This document shows positions 48,229-59,223 of a stretch of 64,000 nt of DNA, one piece after another. The notes below the pieces were generated by a model. That model did no database searches. It was not told the DNA's origin and worked only from the letters and a program-made list of their open reading frames with translations. Source of the stretch: Xanthomonas melonis (GTDB lineage: Bacteria; Pseudomonadota; Gammaproteobacteria; Xanthomonadales; Xanthomonadaceae); contig NZ_JAJGQH010000016.1 of NCBI RefSeq assembly GCF_020783655.1, forward strand, positions 1 to 64,000, written 5' to 3'. Each line of letters opens with the position of its first letter. Positions within the stretch are counted from its first letter, which is position 1. A program made the translations under genes and the position numbers.

Positions 48229-49263
48229 TTATTCCTTCTCGGCGTCGTCGCCCTCTTCGCGCGGCGCCTCGGCAGGCTGGAACTTCTCGCGCAGCTCTGC
48301 TTCCAGCTTGGCCGCTACCTGCGGGTTGTCGCGCAGATAGCCGCGTGCATTGTCCTTGCCCTGGCCGATGCGCTCGTCGCCATAGCTGTACCAGGCACCG
48401 GCCTTGTCCACCAACTTGGCTTCCACGCCCATGTCGATCAGTTCACCCTCGCGACTGATGCCTTCGCCGTAGAGGATTTCGGTGACCACCTGCTTGAACG
48501 GAGGCGCCAACTTGTTCTTGACCACCTTGATCTTGGTCTGGTTGCCGATGATCTCGTCACCCTTCTTGATCGAACCGATCCGACGGATGTCCAGGCGCAC
48601 CGAGGCGTAGAACTTCAGCGCATTACCGCCAGTGGTCACTTCCGGACTCTGGCCCGGCATCATGACGCCGATCTTCATGCGCAACTGGTTGATGAACACC
48701 ACCAGGGTATTGGAGCGCTTGATGTTGCCGGTCAGCTTGCGCAGCGCCTGGCTCATCAGGCGGGCCTGCAGGCCCGGCAGCTGATCGCCCATTTCGCCTT
48801 CGATTTCGGCCTTCGGCGTCAGTGCGGCCACCGAGTCGACCACCACGATATCGACCGAGCCCGAGCGCACCAGCATGTCCGCGATCTCCAGCGCCTGCTC
48901 GCCGGTATCCGGCTGCGACAGCAGCAGATCGTCGACGTTCACCCCCAGCTTGGCCGCATAGATCGGATCCAGGGCATGCTCGGCGTCGATGAAGGCTGCG
49001 GTGCCGCCCTTCTTCTGGCACTCGGCGATCGCCTGCAGGGTCAGGGTCGTCTTGCCCGAGGACTCGGGCCCGTAGATCTCCACCACCCGGCCCTTGGGCA
49101 GGCCGCCGATCCCGAGCGCGATGTCCAGCATCAACGAGCCGGTCGGAACCACCTCGACTGCCTCGATGACACGGTCGCCCATGCGCATGACCGAACCCTT
49201 GCCGAATTGCTTTTCGATCTGGCTCAGTGCGGCGGAAAGGGCACGCTTCTTGTTCTCGTCCAT
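48229..49263 (-). CDS. recA: RecA recombinase
   Basis: RecA forms filaments on single-stranded DNA for strand exchange and triggers LexA self-cleavage. The 344-residue protein begins M-D-E-N-K-K-R-A-L, has Walker A G-P-E-S-S-G-K-T, the L2 region [10 protein letters not shown], and a short acidic tail (G-D-D-A-E-K-E). The start at 49263 fits the family; the frame open to 49344 is not conserved. lexA lies 172 bases upstream on the same strand; I see no second LexA-type palindrome in that gap. Confidence 0.98.
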   Translation of the reverse strand: MDENKKRALSAALSQIEKQFGKGSVMRMGDRVIEAVEVVPTGSLMLDIALGIGGLPKGRVVEIYGPESSGKTTLTLQAIAECQKKGGTAAFIDAEHALDPIYAAKLGVNVDDLLLSQPDTGEQALEIADMLVRSGSVDIVVVDSVAALTPKAEIEGEMGDQLPGLQARLMSQALRKLTGNIKRSNTLVVFINQLRMKIGVMMPGQSPEVTTGGNALKFYASVRLDIRRIGSIKKGDEIIGNQTKIKVVKNKLAPPFKQVVTEILYGEGISREGELIDMGVEAKLVDKAGAWYSYGDERIGQGKDNARGYLRDNPQVAAKLEAELREKFQPAEAPREEGDDAEKE

Positions 49264-49435
49264 CTGGGTAATCCTTGTCAGTGATTTCGGTGTGGAGCCA
49301 ATGTAGCGGCGGTGTATCGCAGAGGCTGAGACTGCTGGCGACACACTCAGATTAACGATGCGGCAGGTGCCCCGGCAGCGGGATTGCCTGCAAGACCGGC
49401 TGGGAAAACCCCCAGCCCGCGCCTCGGCACAGCCC

Positions 49436-50077
49436 TCAGCGGTTGGGCCTCAACAGCCCGCAATACAGGCCCTCGATGGCGAAATCCTGATCCGGCTGCA
49501 CTTCGATCGGCGCGTAATCCGGGTTGCGTGGCAGCAGGCGGATACGATCCTTGCCGATCTTCAGCAACTTGACGGTGATCTCTTCGTCGATGCGCGCCAC
49601 CACGATTTGCCCGGAGCGTGCATCGCGGGTGCGGTGCACACCGATCAGGTCGCCGTTGAAGATGCCTTCGTCGCGCATCGAATCGCCCTGCACCTTGAGC
49701 AGGTAATCCGGTGACGGCGAGAAGAACACCCGGTCGAGCACGACGAAGTCGTCCGACCCGATATCGGCGCCGATCGGTAGACCCGCTGCAACGCGACCCA
49801 GCACCGGCAGCCGCAGTACGTCGTCGCGTTGGGGCTCACTGATCGGCGGCGTCCGCGACTGCGCGCCCTGCCCGGCCAGCCGGATGCCGCGCGCCTGCCC
49901 TGCGACACGGCGGATCGCACCCGCCTGCTCCAATGCCTCCAGGTGATACTGCGCGGCGCGCACGCCCTTGAAGCCGAACGCGCGGGCGATCTCGGTCTGC
50001 GACGGCGGCACGCCGTCGGCATCGATGCGTTCGGCGATCAAGGCCAGGATTGCTTGCTGGGTATCGGTCAGGTCCAT
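49436..50077 (-). CDS. lexA: LexA, SOS repressor
   Basis: LexA represses DNA-damage genes and is inactivated by RecA-stimulated self-cleavage. The 213-residue protein has a winged helix DNA-binding domain (about 1-68), the cleavage site Ala98-Gly99 (R-V-A-A-G-L), the catalytic Ser133 (Q-G-D-S-M) and Lys170 (I-T-V-K-L). The start ATG at 50077 lies only 2 bases from the SOS operator, and no ribosome binding site is visible. The frame extends to ATGs at 50107 and 50113, but these would place the operator inside the gene. Xanthomonas often has a second lexA; this is the recA-linked one. Confidence 0.95.
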   Translation of the reverse strand: MDLTDTQQAILALIAERIDADGVPPSQTEIARAFGFKGVRAAQYHLEALEQAGAIRRVAGQARGIRLAGQGAQSRTPPISEPQRDDVLRLPVLGRVAAGLPIGADIGSDDFVVLDRVFFSPSPDYLLKVQGDSMRDEGIFNGDLIGVHRTRDARSGQIVVARIDEEITVKLLKIGKDRIRLLPRNPDYAPIEVQPDQDFAIEGLYCGLLRPNR

Positions 50078-50079
50078 GG

Positions 50080-50098
50080 TTAGTAGTATTACTACTAA
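50080..50098. promoter_or_regulatory. SOS operator (LexA box) of lexA
   Basis: TTAGTAGTATTACTACTAA is a near-perfect 19-base palindrome (one central mismatch) matching the LexA box reported for Xanthomonas (TTAGTAGTAATACTACTAA on the other strand). It directly abuts the lexA start, giving autoregulation. Confidence 0.93.
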
Positions 50099-50143
50099 CT
50101 GCGCCATGCGCAATAGCGTCGAAGCAAGGTGTCCGGTGGATCG

Positions 50144-51820
50144 CTAACGCCGGCTGCGCCAGATCGAGAACAGGATCCAGATGCCGCACAGGCCGGCGCC
50201 GATGAAGCCACCAACGCCCAGCCCCAGCAGCCAGCGGCTGGCGCTGCCACCGACACTGTTCATCACGATCGAGGAGCCGATGACCAGCGCTGCAGTCACG
50301 ATGCCCATGGTCAGCCGGTTGGCGGCGCGATCGACCTGCTCGCCGAACTCGCGCAAGGCGCGTGTTTCCACATGCAGTTGCAGCTTGCCGCGCCGCGCGG
50401 CCTGGATCAGGCGCTTGAGATCGCGCGGCAGATCGCCGATCAGATCGATCGCACCGGTCACGGTGCGACGGCTGCGGCTCAGCATGGCGCTGGGTGCGTA
50501 ACGTTGCAGGACCACCCGTTCGAGGTATGGCTGCGCTTCGCTGGCCATGTCGAAATCCGGATCGAGCTGGCGCCCCATTCCCTCGAGCGTGAGGAAGGCC
50601 TTGATCATCAGTGCCAGATCCGACGGCAGCGTCAGACCGTGATCGCGCAGTATCGCAGTGACGTCGCCGAGCATGGCGCCGATGTGCAGTTCCTTCAGCG
50701 GCACGCCCCGGTACTGATCGACGAACGCGCCGATGTCCTGCTGCAGACGTGGTTCGTCGATCTCCAGACTGTTGCCGGCCCATTCCAGCAGCACATCGAT
50801 CACCGCTTCGGCATCGTGGCTCACCATGCCGTGCAGCAATTGCGCGACCTGGAACCGGCGCTGCTCGGAGACGCGCCCGACCATGCCGAAGTCGATGACG
50901 GCGATACGCCCGTCGCGCAGATAGAAGATATTGCCCGGGTGCGGGTCGGCGTGGAAGCAACCGTCCTGCAGCACCATCTTGAGCACGATACCGGCGCCGG
51001 CGCGCGCCAGTGCCCTGCGATCAAGGCCGGCTGCGTCCACCGCCTGCAAATCGCGCCCGGGGATGCCGTCGATGAAGTCCTGCACATTGAGCGACTCGCA
51101 CGTCCATTGCCAATGCACCGCCGGCACCACCACCTGCGGGTCGTGCGCGAAGTTGGCTGCGATACGTTCGGCGTTACGGCACTCGGCGGCGAAATCCAGT
51201 TCGCGCCGCAGCGAAACCGTGAATTGCTGCACCACTTCGGCCGGACGATATCGCTTCAGATCCGGCGCGCGGGTCTCGACGATTTCCGCCAACCGCGCGA
51301 GCAGGCGCAGGTCCGCCTCGATGGTGTCGCCGATCCCGGGACGGCGGATCTTCAACACCACCGGCGTGCCGTCGGCCAACCACGCGCGATGGGTCTGTGC
51401 CAGCGAAGCGGCCGCCAGCGGCTGCTCGTCGAGCCGGGCGAAGACGCTGGACGGTTCGGCACCCAGTGCGGCGATCAGTTGCGGCAGGATCTGTTCGAAT
51501 GGCAAGGCCGGCACCGCATTCTGCAGTTCGCTCAGCTCTTCGATCCATTCCGGCGGCAGCAGATCCACTCGCGTGGCCAGCACCTGGCCCAGCTTGACGA
51601 AGGTGGGGCCGAGTTCTTCCAGCGCACGCCGCACGCGCTGTGCAGCGGACATCCGCAGGCGGCCTTCGGCATTGCTCCAATGCAGCAGCTTGCCAGCCCG
51701 TTCGAGCACATCGGCCAGCCCGATCCGGCGCACGATGTCGCCGAAGCCGTAACGGATCAGCACGGCGGCGATTTCCTGCAGCCGGCCCAGATCGCGTACG
51801 GTGCCAAGCGCCTCCCACAT
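50144..51820 (-). CDS. UbiB/ABC1-family atypical kinase
   Basis: This 558-residue protein has the UbiB-type protein-kinase-like fold: the K-x-G-Q lid motif in T-F-V-K-L-G-Q-V-L, a nucleotide-binding lysine in P-V-V-L-K-I-R-R-P-G, the loop G-C-F-H-A-D-P-H-P-G-N and the D-F-G motif in A-V-I-D-F-G-M-V-G. Two hydrophobic segments at the C-terminus (about 495-550) anchor it in the membrane. UbiB members support ubiquinone synthesis or lipid movement and have ATPase activity; this gene is not beside ubiE/ubiJ, so it is probably a paralogue. The start at 51820 is the best of several; upstream in-frame sequence is not conserved in character. It ends 66 bases before lexA. Confidence 0.85.
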   Translation of the reverse strand: MWEALGTVRDLGRLQEIAAVLIRYGFGDIVRRIGLADVLERAGKLLHWSNAEGRLRMSAAQRVRRALEELGPTFVKLGQVLATRVDLLPPEWIEELSELQNAVPALPFEQILPQLIAALGAEPSSVFARLDEQPLAAASLAQTHRAWLADGTPVVLKIRRPGIGDTIEADLRLLARLAEIVETRAPDLKRYRPAEVVQQFTVSLRRELDFAAECRNAERIAANFAHDPQVVVPAVHWQWTCESLNVQDFIDGIPGRDLQAVDAAGLDRRALARAGAGIVLKMVLQDGCFHADPHPGNIFYLRDGRIAVIDFGMVGRVSEQRRFQVAQLLHGMVSHDAEAVIDVLLEWAGNSLEIDEPRLQQDIGAFVDQYRGVPLKELHIGAMLGDVTAILRDHGLTLPSDLALMIKAFLTLEGMGRQLDPDFDMASEAQPYLERVVLQRYAPSAMLSRSRRTVTGAIDLIGDLPRDLKRLIQAARRGKLQLHVETRALREFGEQVDRAANRLTMGIVTAALVIGSSIVMNSVGGSASRWLLGLGVGGFIGAGLCGIWILFSIWRSRR

Positions 51821-52203
51821 CAGCGCACCGCCAGTCGTTGCTGGAGCCGCTGGCCGTGCAGGCGCCAGTGCGGCCGGTCCGACGGCGCAGGACCAGGCGC
51901 CCAACGGCGCCCGATGCCACAGCCTGCGTGCGGGCGATGCCGGGCGGCGCCAGCATGCTGCATGCCACATCCCTGTGCATGGCCAGGTGACTGCGCGCGC
52001 GCAATGCAACGTGCAGACGACATCGACCACCTGCCAGTGCGCAGGGTGATCTGCCATGGAGCGACTTCAACAACGGAGAACGCGGACATCGGCACATGCG
52101 GTCGGCAACCAGACCCTGGTTTGTAGCCTATCTGCCGGCAGATGTCGCGCGTGCCCACCGCAGCGCAGTGCGCTCGGCTGGCGCAGCCGCGCGGTGCGGC
52201 CCG
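51821..52203. other. Intergenic region between the solitary receptor and the UbiB-like gene
   Basis: This 383-base gap carries no supported gene. It is GC-rich with scattered palindromes and must contain the UbiB-like gene's promoter; no clear -35/-10 pair or terminator could be placed. Confidence 0.35.
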
Positions 52204-54738
52204 TCAGTAGCGCAGCCGCAGGGTCAGCCCGTAGGTACGCGGCGCGCCGAGAAAGGCATTCCAGGAGCCGGCCTGCAGCGGCGTATCGATGACGATCTGG
52301 CGGTAGGTTTCGTTGCCGAGATTTTCCGCCCACGCTTCCAGCAGCCAGCGCCTGTCGGGAGCACCGATGCCGACGCGTGCGTTGAGCAGGGTATAGGCCG
52401 GTTGCACTTTCTGCGGATCCAGATCCGAGCCCGCGTTGTAGTCGGACATGTACTTGGCGCCGATGTTGAAGCGCCCGGTGAGCCCATCGCCCAGCGCATG
52501 CTCGTAGGTGAGCGACAGATTGCCCGACCAGCGCGGGGCGAAACTCACCCTGCTGCCCGGCAGCAGGGCCAGCTCCGCATCCGGCAGCGGCTCGTTGCCG
52601 TAATAGGTATCGGCGTAGCTGAGTCCGCCTTGCACCATCAGCCCCGGAAGCGCGCCCTGCCAGAGCACTTCGGCATCGACGCCGCGCGAAATGACGGTGG
52701 GGATGGAACGCACGACGAAGCTGGTGCCGAGAAAGTTATTGAGCTGGAAGTCGCTGAAATCCTGATAGAACAGCGTGGCATTCAACAACAGATTGCCGCC
52801 CAGCCAGGTGGTCTTGGCGCCGAGTTCGTAGCTGTCGACGAACTCGCCCGGAAACGAGGTGTCGTCCACCGGCACGATTCCCTGCACGCCGCTGGACAAG
52901 CCGTTGGCCGACTGCACGCGATCCAGATTGAAACCGCCGGCCTTGTAGCCGCGTGCGGCCGAGGCGTACGTCATCAACGCATCGCTCCAGCGATAGGCCA
53001 GCTTGACGGTACCGGACCATTCGCGTTCGGTGCGGCGCTGTTCGGTCAGGCGACCGGCATGGGCGAGGTTGGCCCAGGGCAGACAGCTGAAGCCGATCAC
53101 TTGCGGCGCAATCGTCGGCACCGCGGCAGCCGGCACGCCACGTGCGGTGAGCGCCGCGCCGATGCGGCGCAGCGCCGCCGCATCGACCTGACCGTTCGGC
53201 GCGAGGTAGCTGGCGCACGCCGGACTTCCATCGGGGTTGGCGAACGCCGATCGCAGCGCCTTGTGCTCATAGGTGTAGCGCAGCCCGGCGACCACATCCA
53301 GCGCATCGGTGGCGTGCCAGGTGTTGTTGGTGAACAGCGCCACGCTGGTGCCGTCCTGACGGAAGCGATCCTGGCTTCCCTGCCCCTGGAACAGGCTGCC
53401 GACGGGCAGCCCGGTGGCATCGGCAAGAAAACGCGATGCGTCGGCACGCGCGGCCAGCGCCGGATTCACGCGGGCCAGCAAGACACTGGACAGATAGGGT
53501 TCGTACACGCTGCCGAAGCGGTAGGACTCGTTGCGGTGCAGCGTTTCGTCGGCATAGAACGCCCCCAGCAGCCAGTCGAAACGCTCGCTCGATCCGGCCA
53601 GCCGCAGTTCCTGGCTGAAGGTCCGAAACCGGGTGAGCATCTCGTCTTCGCGCGGCGCGCGGTACAGGATGTCCGCAGCGCTGTAGTCGAAATCCAGGCC
53701 GTTCACCGATTTCCAGTCGCGCAGCGCGCTGATCGAGGTCAGCACCGCCTGGTTCAACCACGGGGTGGTCCAGTCGACCTGCGCCGACAGGCCCTGGTCG
53801 CGGATATCCTGTGCGGTGCTGCGATTGCTGTAGGCGCGACGGCGTTGCGGCGCGGCGCGGTCGATCGTGCCCTGCCCACCCGGCGTCAGCGCATCCACCA
53901 GCGCGGCAGTCGGGCCGCGCTCGGTGGCAACGGTGACGCAGCAGTTCTCATCGCGGTCGGTGACGTCTGCGGCCAGATTGATGTCCAGGTCGTCGGTCGG
54001 CTCCCATAGCAGCTGCACGCGCGCGGTCCGCAGATCCTGGTCGCCGTCATCGGTGGCGGTGCGCGGGCCCGCACCGGTGGTCACCTGTTCGAAACCATCG
54101 CGTCGGCGCCTGGCCGCGTACACGCGCAACGCCGCGCTCTCGCCGACGGCATCGTTGAATGCGCCCGCGATGCCGAGCGCGCCGTAGTTGCCGGCGGTGA
54201 TCTCGGCATCGGCGCTGCGGGTGAAACTGGGACGCCGCGTCACCACGTTGATGACACCGGCCGAGGTGTTCTTGCCGAACACCGTGCCCTGCGGCCCCTT
54301 CAGCACTTCGATCCGTTCCAGCTCCCCCAGATCGGCGAAGCTCACGCCGTTGCGCGCACGCGCCACGCCGTCGATGACCACGCCGACCGACGACTCCAGC
54401 CCGGCATTGTCGCCCACCGTGCCGATGCCGCGGATCCGGGCCGTGGTCTGCGCCGCGCTCTGCGAGCTGGTCACGATCAGCCCCGGTACCAGCACCTGCA
54501 ACTCCTTGATGTCGTGCACGCCACTGTCCTGAAGCAGCTGTTCCGGCAGCACCGAGACCACCACGGGCACGCTCTGCAGCGACTCTTCGCGCTTTTGCGC
54601 GGTCACCTTGAGCGTTGCCAGGGTCGCCGGTTCGTCCTGGTCGGTAGGCACCGCCGTCTGTGCGCGGAGCGGATGTGCGGACAGGGCCGCGAGGAGTGCG
54701 AGCGCCAGCGCGGCGCGAGGGTGCCGTTGCAGATGCAT
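52204..54738 (-). CDS. TonB-dependent receptor, solitary
   Basis: This 844-residue outer-membrane receptor has a signal peptide (cleavage near residue 26, H-P-L-R-A-Q), a TonB box-like L-K-V-T-A-Q-K-R, a plug domain with G-V-G-V-V-I-D-G-V-A-like, E-V-L-K-G-P-Q-G-T-V-F-G-K-N-T-S-A-G motifs and a C-terminal strand ending L-T-L-R-L-R-Y. It differs in type from the two xyloglucan transporters, being closer to the receptors abundant in sphingomonads. There is no sigma/anti-sigma pair, siderophore or degradation gene beside it, so the ligand is open. GGGGAAG precedes the start. Confidence 0.88.
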   Translation of the reverse strand: MHLQRHPRAALALALLAALSAHPLRAQTAVPTDQDEPATLATLKVTAQKREESLQSVPVVVSVLPEQLLQDSGVHDIKELQVLVPGLIVTSSQSAAQTTARIRGIGTVGDNAGLESSVGVVIDGVARARNGVSFADLGELERIEVLKGPQGTVFGKNTSAGVINVVTRRPSFTRSADAEITAGNYGALGIAGAFNDAVGESAALRVYAARRRRDGFEQVTTGAGPRTATDDGDQDLRTARVQLLWEPTDDLDINLAADVTDRDENCCVTVATERGPTAALVDALTPGGQGTIDRAAPQRRRAYSNRSTAQDIRDQGLSAQVDWTTPWLNQAVLTSISALRDWKSVNGLDFDYSAADILYRAPREDEMLTRFRTFSQELRLAGSSERFDWLLGAFYADETLHRNESYRFGSVYEPYLSSVLLARVNPALAARADASRFLADATGLPVGSLFQGQGSQDRFRQDGTSVALFTNNTWHATDALDVVAGLRYTYEHKALRSAFANPDGSPACASYLAPNGQVDAAALRRIGAALTARGVPAAAVPTIAPQVIGFSCLPWANLAHAGRLTEQRRTEREWSGTVKLAYRWSDALMTYASAARGYKAGGFNLDRVQSANGLSSGVQGIVPVDDTSFPGEFVDSYELGAKTTWLGGNLLLNATLFYQDFSDFQLNNFLGTSFVVRSIPTVISRGVDAEVLWQGALPGLMVQGGLSYADTYYGNEPLPDAELALLPGSRVSFAPRWSGNLSLTYEHALGDGLTGRFNIGAKYMSDYNAGSDLDPQKVQPAYTLLNARVGIGAPDRRWLLEAWAENLGNETYRQIVIDTPLQAGSWNAFLGAPRTYGLTLRLRY

Positions 54739-54972
54739 GAGTCTTCCCCGACGAAGCGCTACCCGAGCGGCGCCATGGGCAGCGCCGCCTCGCGCGAGGG
54801 CTCATCATTGTCCGATCCGCCGGACGGAAGCCAGCAGCAAGCCGAAATCGCCGTGCCCGCGGCGAACGGTGCCGCCATTCAGAATGCATGCCCGAGATGC
54901 ACGCGGGGGAACGCGTCGGCGTCCGGACACGCAGGCGCTGGCGTGCGAACGACGCCGCCACGCCGCGCTCGC

Positions 54973-55467
54973 CTAGAGCAAGGCGCTCAATCCGGCGAGC
55001 GCGGCGGCCACCGTCTGGCGGCGCACGGCATCGCGATCGCCGTCGAACTGGTACAACTGCGCGGTGGCATACCCACCCCGCCGCTTCCAGCCGATCCACA
55101 CCGTACCGACCGGCTTGCCTTCGCTGCCACCGCCGGGGCCGGCGATTCCCGTCACCGCCACCGCGATGCTGCCGCCAGAACCGACCAAGGCACCGGAGAC
55201 CATCTCGATGACGGTTTCCCGGCTGACCGCACCATGGATCTCCAGGGTCTGTGGACGCACCCGCAGCAAGGCCTGCTTGGCCTCGTAGCTGTAGGCGACG
55301 ATGCCGCAATCGAACCAGTCGGAAGAACCGGCGATGTCGGTCATCGCCTTGGCGATCCAGCCGCCAGTGCAGCTTTCCGCTGTCACCAGCCGCTCGCGTG
55401 CAGCACGCAGCTGCACGCTCAGCGCCTGGGCGAGCTGTTGAAGATCAGGGTCGGCAGGAGACGTCAT
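54973..55467 (-). CDS. pncC: Nicotinamide-nucleotide amidase (CinA C-terminal domain protein)
   Basis: PncC deamidates NMN to nicotinate mononucleotide, recycling pyridine nucleotides. The 164-residue protein is a single CinA-C domain with [26 protein letters not shown] and the Gly-rich [11 protein letters not shown]. Stand-alone forms of this length are the usual gammaproteobacterial type. In related genomes it often sits directly before lexA or recA; here a UbiB-like gene and a receptor come between. Confidence 0.94.
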   Translation of the reverse strand: MTSPADPDLQQLAQALSVQLRAARERLVTAESCTGGWIAKAMTDIAGSSDWFDCGIVAYSYEAKQALLRVRPQTLEIHGAVSRETVIEMVSGALVGSGGSIAVAVTGIAGPGGGSEGKPVGTVWIGWKRRGGYATAQLYQFDGDRDAVRRQTVAAALAGLSALL

Positions 55468-55652
55468 TGCATGGATCGCATTGGGCAGCGCCCACTTTTA
55501 TCCGAATTCACAGGCGCTGTCTGCCCGCATCGTGCCCGACGCCCGGCGCGCAGACAGCTTGCCGGGGTGAGCAATCCACCGATGAGGCGACCACCGCGAC
55601 GGCCTGCGTTACGAAGCGCCACGCCTTGCACTGATGCCACGCCGGCGGCAGG

Positions 55653-56972
55653 TCAGGCTTCCCAGTCTTCGCGGCGGTCGGGCAGCATCGCACGCAACGG
55701 CGCACCATCCTCGCCTGCGGCCAGGCGTTCGGCCTCCACCAAGGGCAGATCGACTTCGAGCAGCCAGCCGTGCTCGTCGCCCTGCTCCCCACGCACCACT
55801 TCCAGCTGATGCAGCTTGGAGCGCAGGCGTCCGGCCGAGGGCGGCAAGCGCAGCTGCCCGGTGACGTGCCGCAGATCCAGACGCTGGCCGAGCGCGCGTT
55901 GCAGCTCCTCCAGCCCCCGCCCGTCACGTGCGGAAATCCACACGCGTTCGCGTCGCGCCGGATCCGGGATGCCGTCCTGGGCATCGTGACGGACTTCGGC
56001 GCCCTCGATCCTGTCGATCTTGTTGAACACCAGCAGTTGCGGCAGATCGCCTGCGCCTACGGCATGCAGCACCTCGTCGACCTGCAGGATGCGTTCTTCG
56101 CGCAGGGGGTCGGCCGCATCGACGATGTGCAGCAACAGATCGGCCTCGCGCGCCTCCGACAGGGTCGAGCGAAACGCCGCCACCAGTTCGTGAGGCAGAT
56201 CGCGTACGAAGCCGACCGTGTCGGCAAGAATCGCGCTGCCGCCCGGCAGTGCGATACGACGCACGGTGGGATCGAGCGTGGCGAACAACTGGTCGGCGGC
56301 GTAGGCCTCGGCGCCGGTCAAGGCGTTGAACAGCGTGGATTTGCCCGCGTTGGTGTAACCGACCAGCGCAATGCGCGGCAGTTCGCTGCGCAACCGCGCG
56401 CGCCGCATCTGGTTGCGCTGCACTTCGACCTTTTCAAGTCGCTTCTGCAACTGCTCCACCCGCTTCTGCAGCAGGCGACGATCGGTTTCCAGCTGGGTTT
56501 CGCCCGGCCCGCGCAGGCCGATCGAACCACCGCGCTGGCGCTCCAGGTGGGTCCAGCCGCGCACCAGTCGTGTGGCCATGTGGCGCAACTGCGCCAGCTC
56601 GACCTGCAACTTGCCTTCGTGGCTGCGCGCACGTTGCGCGAAGATGTCCAGGATCAGGCCGGTGCGATCGATCACGCGCCGCTCCAGATACCGCTCCAGA
56701 TTGCGTTCCTGGCCGGGCGACAAGGTGTGGTTGACCAGCACCAGATCCGCGCCGGTGGCCTCGGCAGCCGCCTTGACCTCTTCCAGCTTGCCGCTGCCGA
56801 TCAGGGTGGAGGGACTGGGCTTGTCGATGCGCGCGGTGAGCGTGGCCGCCACCGTGGCGCCCGCCGACTTTGCAAGGTCGGCGAACTCCTCCAGCACATC
56901 CTCTTCGGCAGGTCCACCGGAGTGGGTCTGGATCAACAACGCGTGTTCACCCTTGCGTGAGCGATCAAACAC
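55653..56972 (-). CDS. hflX: GTPase HflX
   Basis: HflX is a ribosome-binding GTPase that splits stalled or stressed ribosomes. The 439-residue protein has the N-terminal HflX domain, a coiled-coil (about 160-195), and the GTPase with G1 G-Y-T-N-A-G-K-S at 205-212, G3 D-T-V-G-F and G4 N-K-I-D. The start is GTG at 56972 with CGGAG 8 bases upstream, 11 bases after hfq; an hfq-hflX transcript is typical of this group. Confidence 0.96.
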   Translation of the reverse strand: MFDRSRKGEHALLIQTHSGGPAEEDVLEEFADLAKSAGATVAATLTARIDKPSPSTLIGSGKLEEVKAAAEATGADLVLVNHTLSPGQERNLERYLERRVIDRTGLILDIFAQRARSHEGKLQVELAQLRHMATRLVRGWTHLERQRGGSIGLRGPGETQLETDRRLLQKRVEQLQKRLEKVEVQRNQMRRARLRSELPRIALVGYTNAGKSTLFNALTGAEAYAADQLFATLDPTVRRIALPGGSAILADTVGFVRDLPHELVAAFRSTLSEAREADLLLHIVDAADPLREERILQVDEVLHAVGAGDLPQLLVFNKIDRIEGAEVRHDAQDGIPDPARRERVWISARDGRGLEELQRALGQRLDLRHVTGQLRLPPSAGRLRSKLHQLEVVRGEQGDEHGWLLEVDLPLVEAERLAAGEDGAPLRAMLPDRREDWEA

Positions 56973-56983
56973 GCACTACTCCG

Positions 56984-57307
<324 letters not shown>

Positions 57308-57337
57308 CTATCCCCAGCCGGTCCCGGAAACGCGATG

Positions 57338-58321
57338 TTACACGCCTGAAGGCGGCCGTAAAGCGCGACGATGGCCGAGGAAGCCGGCAAAAGCCTCGTC
57401 CAGTCGATGCCGGTCGCGCGCGGGGTCGAACCAGCGTGCGTCGAGCTCGCTACGCAGCCAGGTCAGCTGGCGCTTGGCCAGTTGCCGGGTCGCCTGCACC
57501 GCCCTGTCGCGGAAATCGGCCAGGCTGCCGGCGCCGTCCAGATACTCCCAGGCCTGGCGATACCCCACCGCGCGTACTGCCGGCAGATCCAACGGCGCGG
57601 CGACCGCGCGCATCTGCGGCAGCGCCCGCAAGCGCTCCACTTCTGCCAGGAACGCCTGCCCCAGCATCGCATCCAACCGCTGTGCGATGCGCGCGTGCAG
57701 CACCGCCCGATCCTGCGGGGCCAGGATCAGTTTCATCACCCGCAACGGCAGCCTGGGCTGCGGCGGCAGGCCCTGCCAGTAGCTGATCGGCCGGCCGCTG
57801 ATGCGGTGTACTTCCAACGCGCGCTGGATGCGCTGTGGGTCGGTGGCATGGATGCGCGCGGCCGCCACCGGATCGATCCGGGCCAGCTGCGCATGCAGGC
57901 CGGCCCAACCCACCTGTTCGGCCTCTGCGGCAAGCTCGGCGCGCACCGTCGGATCGGCCTGGGGCAATTGCGACAGGCCCTCGAGCAGCGCCCGGAAGTA
58001 CAGGCCGGTGCCGCCAGCCAGGATCGGCAGCTTGCCGCGTGCAAGAATGCCATCGATCGCCACGCGCGCGTCGGCGGCGAAGTCGGCGGCCGAGTAGACC
58101 TGCCAGGGCTCGCGCAGATCGATCAGATGATGCGGAACCGCCGCGCGCATGGCGGCATCCGGCTTGGCCGCGCCGATGTCCAGTCCCCGATAGACCAACG
58201 CGGAGTCGACGCTGACGATTTCGCCGTTCCAGCGCTGCGCCGCCTCCAGCGCCAGCGCGGTCTTGCCGCTGGCGGTCGGCCCCATCACCGCGATCGCCAG
58301 CGGACGTCGATCGGCCGGCAT
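57338..58321 (-). CDS. miaA: tRNA dimethylallyltransferase MiaA
   Basis: MiaA adds a dimethylallyl group to A37 of tRNAs that read codons starting with U. The 327-residue enzyme shows the P-loop [33 protein letters not shown] and A-V-G-Y-R-Q-A-W-E. Its start overlaps the folP stop (ATGA), so the two are coupled; hfq follows after 75 bases. Confidence 0.97.
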   Translation of the reverse strand: MPADRRPLAIAVMGPTASGKTALALEAAQRWNGEIVSVDSALVYRGLDIGAAKPDAAMRAAVPHHLIDLREPWQVYSAADFAADARVAIDGILARGKLPILAGGTGLYFRALLEGLSQLPQADPTVRAELAAEAEQVGWAGLHAQLARIDPVAAARIHATDPQRIQRALEVHRISGRPISYWQGLPPQPRLPLRVMKLILAPQDRAVLHARIAQRLDAMLGQAFLAEVERLRALPQMRAVAAPLDLPAVRAVGYRQAWEYLDGAGSLADFRDRAVQATRQLAKRQLTWLRSELDARWFDPARDRHRLDEAFAGFLGHRRALRPPSGV

Positions 58322-59223
58322 CAGTCCTCGTCCGGCCAGCGGAAGGCGGGAGCGGCAGCTGCGGCGACGCGCGGCACCGGGATCGCGGCCATCGCGCTCC
58401 AGACCCGCACCGCATCCAGGGTCGCCGCCACGTCATGCACGCGCAGCAGCAGTGCGCCATGCTGGGCGGCAATCAGATGGGCGGCCACCGAACCATGCAC
58501 GCGCTCGGCGGCGCGCTCGCGTCCGGTCAGCTCGCCGATGCTGCGCTTGCGCGACAGCCCGGCCAGCACCGGCAGGCCAAACTCCTGCAAGCGCTGCAAC
58601 TGTGCCAGCAAGGTCAGGTTGTGCACGGTGGTCTTGTCGAAGCCGAAGCCCGGATCGAGGATCAGGCGTCGCTTGGCGATGCCGGCCATTTCCGCGGCGA
58701 AGATGCGCTCGGCCAGAAACCGGTGCACCTCGCCCACCACATCGTCGTAATGCGGCGCGTCCTGCATCGCGTGCGGCGCGTTGCGCGCATGCATCAGCAC
58801 CACCGGCACCTGCAGCTCGGCAGCAGCCTGCAACGCGCCCGGCGAACGCAATGCATGGACATCGTTGATCATGCCGGCACCCGCGGCCACTGCCGCGCGC
58901 ATCACTTCGGGCTTGGAGGTGTCCACGCTGATCGGTATCGCGGTCTGTTGCGCCAGCGCCTGGATCACCGGGATCACGCGCTGCAGTTCGTCTTCCAGCG
59001 ACACCGGCATCGCCCCCGGGCGGGTCGATTCGCCACCGATGTCCAACACCGCCGCGCCCTCCGCCGCCAGACGCAATCCGTGGGCGATGGCTGCTTCGCA
59101 GGTGGCGTGCTGCCCGCCGTCCGAAAACGAGTCCGGCGTGACATTGACGATGCCCATCGCCTGCGGCGCATCCAGCCGCAGCGGGCGACCGGCGCAATCC
59201 AGCGTGAGGGCGGTGTCGAACAT
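58321..59223 (-). CDS. folP: Dihydropteroate synthase
   Basis: FolP joins pterin diphosphate and p-aminobenzoate in folate synthesis and is the sulfonamide target. The 300-residue barrel has [33 protein letters not shown] and L-D-P-G-F-G-F-D-K. The start at 59223 follows GGAGATCTCCCG; the upstream frame to 59370 is not conserved. In many genomes folP follows ftsH, as here. Confidence 0.97.
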   Translation of the reverse strand: MFDTALTLDCAGRPLRLDAPQAMGIVNVTPDSFSDGGQHATCEAAIAHGLRLAAEGAAVLDIGGESTRPGAMPVSLEDELQRVIPVIQALAQQTAIPISVDTSKPEVMRAAVAAGAGMINDVHALRSPGALQAAAELQVPVVLMHARNAPHAMQDAPHYDDVVGEVHRFLAERIFAAEMAGIAKRRLILDPGFGFDKTTVHNLTLLAQLQRLQEFGLPVLAGLSRKRSIGELTGRERAAERVHGSVAAHLIAAQHGALLLRVHDVAATLDAVRVWSAMAAIPVPRVAAAAAPAFRWPDED

